Source: CADEFF01 sp964569315
Lineage (GTDB): Bacteria; Pseudomonadota; Alphaproteobacteria; Dongiales; Dongiaceae
NCBI GenBank assembly: GCA_964569315.1
Contig: CAZMUZ010000129.1
Span: 1 to 10,131, forward strand
Direction of reading: 5' to 3'
DNA: 10,131 bases
A program made the translations under genes and the position numbers. Of this stretch, positions 6,387-10,131 are shown piece by piece; positions within the stretch are counted from its first letter, which is position 1, and the number at the start of each line of letters is the position of its first letter. The notes beneath the pieces were generated by a model. It had not been told where the DNA came from and searched no databases. It was given only the letters and a program-made list of their open reading frames with translations.

Positions 6387-7883
6387 ATGCTTCCGAAAAC
6401 GGTCGATACCCTCGTCATCGGCGGCGGATCGGGCGGGGCCGCGCTCGCGGGGCTCATCGCGGAGCGCTCGAACGAGACCGTGCTCCTCGCCGAGGCCGGG
6501 CCCGATTACGGCCCGCTCGCCATGGGGCGCTGGCCGGCCGAGATGCTGGATGCGCGGCGCCTCCCGGCGAGCCACGACTGGGGCTATCACTCGGGCGATC
6601 TCATGGGCGGTCGGCGGCTCGATTTCGAGCGGGCGCGCGTCATCGGCGGCTGCTCCGCGCATAATGGCTGCAGCGCCGTCTGGGGCACGCGGGCGGACTA
6701 TGACGGCTGGGCGGCGCTGGGGCTTCCCGGCTGGTCGCTGGCGGAGGTGCGGCCGCTTCTCGCGGCGGCCGACCGACGGCTGCGGGTAAGGCGCTTCCGG
6801 CCGGAGCAGGTGCCGCCCTTCCAGCAGGCGAGCTACGACGCGATGCGCGCCTTCGGCCTGCCGGCGGCGGACATCAACGATCCCGAGGCGGATATCGGCG
6901 TCGATTTCTGCCCGATGAACAGCCATCTCGGGATCCGGTGGAACACCGCCTTCGGCTATCTCGACCCGGTGCGCCATCGCGAGACCCTGACGGTCGCCGG
7001 CGGCGCGCTTGCCGACCGGCTGCTGATCGAGGCGGGACGGGTGCGCGGTGCGGTCTTCCGCCATGCGGGCAGCCGCGTCGAGGTCGAGGCCGGCCGCACG
7101 GTGCTGGCGGCGGGCGCCTACGGATCGCCGGCGATCCTGCTGCGGTCCGGCATCGGCGACCCCGACGCGCTCCGCCGCCTCGGCATCGCGCCCGCCCATC
7201 CGCTCGCCGGGGTGGGGCAGAATCTCCAGGACCACCCGGCGGTGGCGGTGCGGTTTTCCGGAACGCCCGCGCTCGAGCAGCGCTCGGCCGCCTTCGAGGC
7301 GCGCGGCTGGTATCCCGACGAGCTGGTGATCGCGAAGGCGAGCTCCGGCCTCTATCGCGACGGCTTCGACCTGCATCTCTTCCCGACCGGCGGGCGCGTC
7401 GCGGACGGCGTCGAGGAATGGAGCTGGGCCTTCTTCGTTGCCTCGGTCCGCCCCCGCGCGCGCGGGCGGCTCGGCCTCGCCTCGGCCGATCCCGAGGCCA
7501 TGCCGGCGATCGACCATCGCCATCTGGGGGACGCGGACCGGACGGACCTCGCCGCGCTCGTCGAAGGGGTGGCGCAGGTCCGCGCGATCGCCGCGACCGC
7601 GCCGCTCGCCGCCCTCATCGGCAAGGAAACCGACGATATCGGCAGCGGGAAGGCCGTCGCCGACTGGGTCCGGCGCAACGTGCAGCATTACTGGCATCCG
7701 GCCGGAAGCTGCGCCATGGGGCCGCGGCCGGAGAACGGCGCCGTGGTGGATGGCCGCGGCAAGCTGCACGGGCTCGAGGGCGGCTATGTCGCCGACGCCT
7801 CGATCATGCCGGTGGTGACGCGCGCCAACACCAACATCCCGACGGTGATGATCGCCGAGCGGATCGCGCGCTGGATGGTTTAG
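6387..7883 (+). CDS. GMC-family FAD-dependent oxidoreductase, substrate unknown
   Basis: 498 residues, at the short end for the glucose-methanol-choline family, which oxidises alcohols, sugars or choline with bound FAD. Residues 8-36 are the FAD-binding Rossmann motif: IGGGSGG (11-17) with the ribose-binding Glu at 36 in LLAEAGP. GMC signature 1 is at ~82-116 (ARVIGGCSAHN...), signature 2 at ~240-257 (AAGAYGSPAILLRSGIG), and the conserved GxGQNLQDHP at ~275-284. The C-terminal active site is present: His437 in HYWHPAGSCAMG and Asn481 in NTNIP, the usual His-Asn pair. No signal peptide is visible, so it is probably cytoplasmic. It has its own ribosome binding site and a 145-base leader, so it is unlikely to be part of the rppH transcription unit. 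Choline, mycofactocin-linked or other alcohol substrates cannot be told apart from sequence alone. Confidence 0.92.
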   Translation: MLPKTVDTLVIGGGSGGAALAGLIAERSNETVLLAEAGPDYGPLAMGRWPAEMLDARRLPASHDWGYHSGDLMGGRRLDFERARVIGGCSAHNGCSAVWGTRADYDGWAALGLPGWSLAEVRPLLAAADRRLRVRRFRPEQVPPFQQASYDAMRAFGLPAADINDPEADIGVDFCPMNSHLGIRWNTAFGYLDPVRHRETLTVAGGALADRLLIEAGRVRGAVFRHAGSRVEVEAGRTVLAAGAYGSPAILLRSGIGDPDALRRLGIAPAHPLAGVGQNLQDHPAVAVRFSGTPALEQRSAAFEARGWYPDELVIAKASSGLYRDGFDLHLFPTGGRVADGVEEWSWAFFVASVRPRARGRLGLASADPEAMPAIDHRHLGDADRTDLAALVEGVAQVRAIAATAPLAALIGKETDDIGSGKAVADWVRRNVQHYWHPAGSCAMGPRPENGAVVDGRGKLHGLEGGYVADASIMPVVTRANTNIPTVMIAERIARWMV

Positions 7884-7918
7884 AGCGCGTTTCCTCGAGG
7901 TTGAACCGGAACGCGCTC
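7883..7918. terminator. Imperfect palindrome touching the GMC stop codon, possible terminator
   Basis: Arms 7883-7894 and 7908-7918 can form an 11-bp stem with one bulged T and a 13-base loop. The last base of the GMC stop codon TAG is the first base of the left arm. No U tract follows. It starts a palindrome-rich spacer between convergent genes, so a termination or mRNA-protecting role is plausible. Confidence 0.45.
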
Positions 7919-7980
7919 CGGATTCATCAGTCCGGTCGCATTTTCTGACGCGAACCGGTGCCCACTTCGCGGGAAAATGC
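7917..7980. repeat. REP-like tandem unit A (64 bp)
   Basis: First of two directly abutting 64-bp units that differ at 3 positions. It contains a palindrome from 7938 to 7980: gcattttc pairs with gaaaatgc at the ends, and cgcgaa with ttcgcg inside. GC-rich intergenic palindromes with a GCATTTTC...GAAAATGC frame are, from memory, common in alphaproteobacterial genomes. No reading frame here is credible. Confidence 0.85.
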
Positions 7981-8044
7981 TCCGGATTCATCGGTCTGGT
8001 CGCATTTTCTGCCGCGAACCGGTGCCCACTTCGCGGGAAAATGC
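7981..8044. repeat. REP-like tandem unit B (64 bp)
   Basis: Second unit, immediately following the first. Its palindrome (8002-8044) is better than that of unit A: outer arms of 8 bp (8002-8009 with 8037-8044), inner arms of 7 bp (8012-8018 with 8030-8036), an 11-base loop and one 2-base bulge. The motif gctccgg appears before unit A, at the A/B junction and after unit B, marking the unit borders. Confidence 0.87.
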
Positions 8045-8071
8045 TCCGGGGCGCGATCGTCCCGCGCCGGC

Positions 8072-8890
8072 TCAGACGCCGGCGCGCTCCAGCCGGGCGA
8101 GACGGAACTGCATGATGCCGGCGGCGAGCCGCGACAGCGCGCGCTGCAGCCGGCCATTGGCCTTGAGCCCGGCCGCCTTCAGCACCATGCCGATGCCGCG
8201 CTCGATGTGGTGCATCTTGTAGAAGCCGTAGGCGCGGCGCGCATAGGCGCGGGTCCAGCGCTTGCGATCGTAGTCGGCGCCGGTGCCGCCATTGGCGGCG
8301 TAATAGGCATAGGCGAGCTCGTCGTCCTCGCTCTCCGCGATCCGCGAGAGCGCGACCAGCACGCGGCGCAGCCGGCCGATCCGCTCCTGCGCGATATAGC
8401 GGCGGAGATGGCCGTAGAAGAGCTTGTAGTGGCGGAACTCGTCGGCCGCGATGTTGCGGCAGATTTCCTTCAACACCGGCTCCTGCGACGCCTCCATGAG
8501 GGCGGTGTAGTAGGAGCTGGTCCCGGTTTCGACGATGCAGCGCGCCACCAGCTCGCTCGCGCGCGAGCCGCGGATCGACCTGGTGGCCTCGACCGGGATC
8601 GGCACGCCGCGCCTGAAGAGCGCGAAGCTCTGTTCGAAATCGAACGAAGGATCGGCGAGCTTCGCCCAGCGCGCGAGAGCCGCGCCATGCTGGATTTCCT
8701 CGACCGCCCAGCCCTCCGCGGCATCCTTGAAATCGGCGTCGTCGGAAAAGACCGAGCAGAGGTAGCGGCCGTAGTCGCCGCCATTGTACTCGACCATGCT
8801 CGCGGCCTTGACGATGCGGATGAGCTCGGGGTCGACGCTGGCGGCGTCGAACCGGTCCCAGGGTATGTCGTCGAGCGTCCAATGCTTCAT
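8072..8890 (-). CDS. Ferritin-like diiron protein of unknown function (acyl-ACP desaturase-like ligand pattern)
   Basis: 272 residues from ATG 8890. That start is fixed by a strong ribosome binding site and by the MKHWTLDDIPW N terminus; an in-frame ATG at 8932 is rejected. The protein is predicted to be a helical bundle with a complete carboxylate diiron site: Glu34 (VEYNGGDY), Glu65 and His68 (EEIQH), Glu121 (ETGTSSYY), Glu151 and His154 (DEFRH). The order E, ExxH, E, ExxH and the spacings (31, 56, 30) resemble soluble acyl-ACP desaturases (38, 53, 33), whose motifs are EENRHG and DEKRHE. The C-terminal ~110 residues are basic and Tyr/Arg-rich (AYARRAYGFYKMHHIERG). No signal peptide or membrane helix is visible. 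It could be an oxygenase, a desaturase or an oxidase; the reaction cannot be named. It lies downstream of atpC on the same strand, but with its own candidate promoter, and is convergent with the GMC gene. Confidence 0.85.
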   Translation of the reverse strand: MKHWTLDDIPWDRFDAASVDPELIRIVKAASMVEYNGGDYGRYLCSVFSDDADFKDAAEGWAVEEIQHGAALARWAKLADPSFDFEQSFALFRRGVPIPVEATRSIRGSRASELVARCIVETGTSSYYTALMEASQEPVLKEICRNIAADEFRHYKLFYGHLRRYIAQERIGRLRRVLVALSRIAESEDDELAYAYYAANGGTGADYDRKRWTRAYARRAYGFYKMHHIERGIGMVLKAAGLKANGRLQRALSRLAAGIMQFRLARLERAGV

Positions 8891-8897
8891 CGCCCTG

Positions 8898-8904
8898 ACC
8901 TCCC
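8898..8904 (-). promoter_or_regulatory. Ribosome binding site of the ferritin-like gene
   Basis: On the minus strand GGGAGGT lies 7 bases before ATG 8890. It fixes that ATG as the start and rules out the upstream in-frame ATG at 8932. Confidence 0.8.
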
Positions 8905-8945
8905 AACCGACCTTCGGCCGCACGGCTGACACGCTTCCCCGTTCA

Positions 8946-8975
8946 TATATTGGGAGCGCCCCGGGCCGCGATCAA
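8946..8975 (-). promoter_or_regulatory. Candidate sigma-70-type promoter of the ferritin-like gene
   Basis: On the minus strand TTGATC (8975-8970) is followed after 17-18 bases by CAATAT/AATATA (8952-8946), the only AT-rich patch in the 188-base spacer. Transcription would start near 8939, giving a leader of about 50 bases. Sequence resemblance only. Confidence 0.4.
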
Positions 8976-9078
8976 GCCGGTTTTTCGCGTCGAAATCGAG
9001 GGATTCCAACGCACTAGATGCGACGGATCGCCTATTGACCAGGCCCGATCCCCTTGGATCCGTGACGTAAGCAACGGT

Positions 9079-9492
9079 TCAGTAGGGTTGCGGCTCCAGC
9101 GCGGCGAGCTTGGCTTCGCCGATCGCCACCTGCCGTTCGGCCGCCTTGCGGGAAGGCTCTTCCCGCGCATCCGCGAGGTCCTCGCGCGCCGCCTTGAGGT
9201 CCGCCTCGGTCCGGCCCCGGTCGAGCTCGGCCAGCGGCGCCGCTTCCTCGGCCAGCACCGTGCAGCGCTCGCCGGTCACCTCGACGAAGCCGCCGCCGAC
9301 GAAGATCCGGTCGGTCACCTGCCCGTTCTCGAAGACGGCAATGACGCCCGGCCGCACCGTCGCGATCAGCGGGGCATGGCCCGGCAGCACGCCCATGTCG
9401 CCCTCGGTGCCCGGCACGACGACCATGTCGACGGGACGGGACACCAGCAGGCGTTCCGGCGATACCAGTTCGAACAGGGTCTGCTCGGCCAT
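9079..9492 (-). CDS. atpC: F-type ATP synthase subunit epsilon
   Basis: 137 residues, a normal length for alphaproteobacterial epsilon. It is part of the F1 central stalk at the inner membrane, coupling c-ring rotation to the catalytic sites and inhibiting ATP hydrolysis. The N-terminal beta-sandwich (~1-88) shows the family core GDMGVLPGHAPLIATVRPG. The C-terminal ~45 residues are the charged helical hairpin (LDRGRTEADLKAAREDL...). The start ATG 9492 lies 39 bases after the atpD stop. An AGAAGG element sits about 11 bases upstream of it, a little far for a ribosome binding site. Being last in the usual atpHAGDC order, it probably ends the operon. No convincing terminator is visible in the 188 bases before the next gene. 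Confidence 0.96.
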   Translation of the reverse strand: MAEQTLFELVSPERLLVSRPVDMVVVPGTEGDMGVLPGHAPLIATVRPGVIAVFENGQVTDRIFVGGGFVEVTGERCTVLAEEAAPLAELDRGRTEADLKAAREDLADAREEPSRKAAERQVAIGEAKLAALEPQPY

Positions 9493-9531
9493 GATGCTGC
9501 GGCCCTTCTTACCCGATCCCTACGCGCCGGC

Positions 9532-10131
9532 TCAGGCCGCTTCGGCCGCCATGTGGCGGGCCTTGTCGACCGCTTCCTCGATCGTGCCGACCATGTAGAA
9601 GGCGGCTTCCGGAAGGTCGTCATACTCGCCGGCGATGATGCCCTTGAAGCCCTTGATGGTGTCTTCGATCTTGACGAACTTGCCGGGCGAACCGGTGAAG
9701 ACTTCCGCCACGTGGAAGGGCTGCGACAGGAAACGCTGGATCTTGCGCGCGCGCGATACCACGAGCTTGTCCTCTTCCGAGAGCTCGTCCATGCCCAGGA
9801 TGGCGATGATGTCCTGCAGCGATTTGTAGGTCTGCAGCACGCGCTGCACTTCGCGGGCGACCTTGTAATGCTCCTCGCCGACGACCCGCGGATCGAGAAT
9901 GCGGCTCGTGGAGTCGAGCGGATCGACCGCCGGATAGATGCCGAGCTCGGCGATCTGGCGCGACAGCACGGTGGTCGCGTCGAGATGGGCGAAGCTGGTG
10001 GCCGGCGCCGGGTCGGTCAGGTCGTCGGCGGGCACGTAGATGGCCTGCACCGAGGTGATCGAGCCCTTCTTGGTGGTGGTGATGCGCTCCTGCAGCGCGC
10101 CCATGTCGGTCGCGAGCGTCGGCTGATAGCC
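9532..10131 (-). CDS. atpD: F-type ATP synthase subunit beta, C-terminal part (5' end beyond the window)
   Basis: The frame is open from the right edge: GYQPTLATDMGALQERI is read before the first internal Met, so the gene is cut by the window and no start should be assigned here. 199 residues of an expected ~470-480 are seen, ending at the stop 9532-9534. The part includes the SVQAIYVPADDLTDPAP segment after the Walker B strand, the ATTVLSR and YPAVDPLDSTSR blocks of the nucleotide-binding domain, the DELSEEDK loop that contacts the gamma/epsilon stalk, and FLSQPFHVAEVFTG. Walker A and B lie upstream, outside the window. Beta carries the catalytic sites of F1. Confidence 0.98.
   Translation of the reverse strand, partial: GYQPTLATDMGALQERITTTKKGSITSVQAIYVPADDLTDPAPATSFAHLDATTVLSRQIAELGIYPAVDPLDSTSRILDPRVVGEEHYKVAREVQRVLQTYKSLQDIIAILGMDELSEEDKLVVSRARKIQRFLSQPFHVAEVFTGSPGKFVKIEDTIKGFKGIIAGEYDDLPEAAFYMVGTIEEAVDKARHMAAEAA

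Noticed and set aside
7927..8157. Minus-strand small open frame over the two repeats
   Set aside because: It encodes the repeat unit twice (EHFPAKWAPVRGRKC and FSREVGTGSRQKM in different phases), which is what a noncoding tandem repeat gives by chance.
5478..8906. A 1142-codon minus-strand open frame crossing the N gap
   Set aside because: It reads through 100 undetermined bases and lies opposite rppH and the GMC gene, and in another frame over the diiron gene. Its composition (Arg/Ala/Pro/Gly-rich) is that of antisense in high-GC DNA.
7958..8929. Plus-strand open frame of 323 codons opposite the diiron gene
   Set aside because: Its first residues are translated REP palindrome, and the rest mirrors a gene with a complete metal site and ribosome binding site on the other strand.
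8891..8932. ATG 8932 as start of the ferritin-like gene
   Set aside because: The strong ribosome binding site 8898-8904 points to ATG 8890, and the extra 14 residues would overlap the expected transcript start.
9025..9051. Inverted repeat ggatcg...cgatcc as terminator of the atp operon
   Set aside because: Only 6+3 bp with a 2-base bulge and no U tract on the minus strand. Too weak to call.
1..10131. Defence system, prophage, integron, insertion sequence, CRISPR, tRNA or riboswitch
   Set aside because: I looked on both strands and found no supporting motifs or repeats beyond the REP-like units. The content is core metabolism, envelope, ATP synthase and two redox enzymes.

Overview
The window looks like a chromosomal stretch of a GC-rich alphaproteobacterium, of Rhodospirillales or Hyphomicrobiales type. 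The evidence is the very high GC content, the gene order gpmI, envC-like, ctpA, divergent polysaccharide deacetylase, rppH, the atp operon next door, and GC-rich REP-like palindromes in an intergenic region. A 100-N gap with a 55-base overlap duplicated on both sides points to a draft, possibly metagenome-derived, de Bruijn graph assembly.

Layout. Bases 1-6086 (+) form one compact, mostly co-directional cluster: the 3' nine-tenths of gpmI (glycolysis), an EnvC-like LytM-domain protein overlapping it, the periplasmic protease CtpA one base further on, a membrane-anchored divergent polysaccharide deacetylase of the YibQ/DUF610 family after a short spacer with a strong hairpin, and rppH (mRNA 5' pyrophosphohydrolase) overlapping the deacetylase by ATGA. 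Three of the five products act in the periplasm or inner membrane and fit a cell-wall remodelling and division module. E. coli has the same core order (gpmM-envC-yibQ).

Bases 6087-6186 are Ns. The 55 bases before and after the gap are identical and end on the rppH stop codon, so the gap is probably an assembly artefact of zero or negative length. Bases 6242-6386 are a noncoding leader in which I found only the ribosome binding site of the next gene. A GMC-family flavin oxidoreductase follows (6387-7883, +).

Bases 7884-8071 separate two convergent genes. They contain an imperfect hairpin touching the GMC stop codon and two tandem 64-bp REP-like units. Beyond them on the minus strand lies a ferritin-like diiron protein with an intact set of six metal ligands (8072-8890), with its own ribosome binding site and a candidate promoter. 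The minus strand then carries the end of the ATP synthase operon: atpC (epsilon) and the C-terminal 199 residues of atpD (beta), running off the right edge.

I saw no CRISPR array, tRNA, rRNA, insertion sequence, phage gene or defence system. The least explained parts are the diiron protein, the GMC enzyme of unknown substrate, the metal-site-poor deacetylase and the palindromic repeats. The rest is ordinary core genome.
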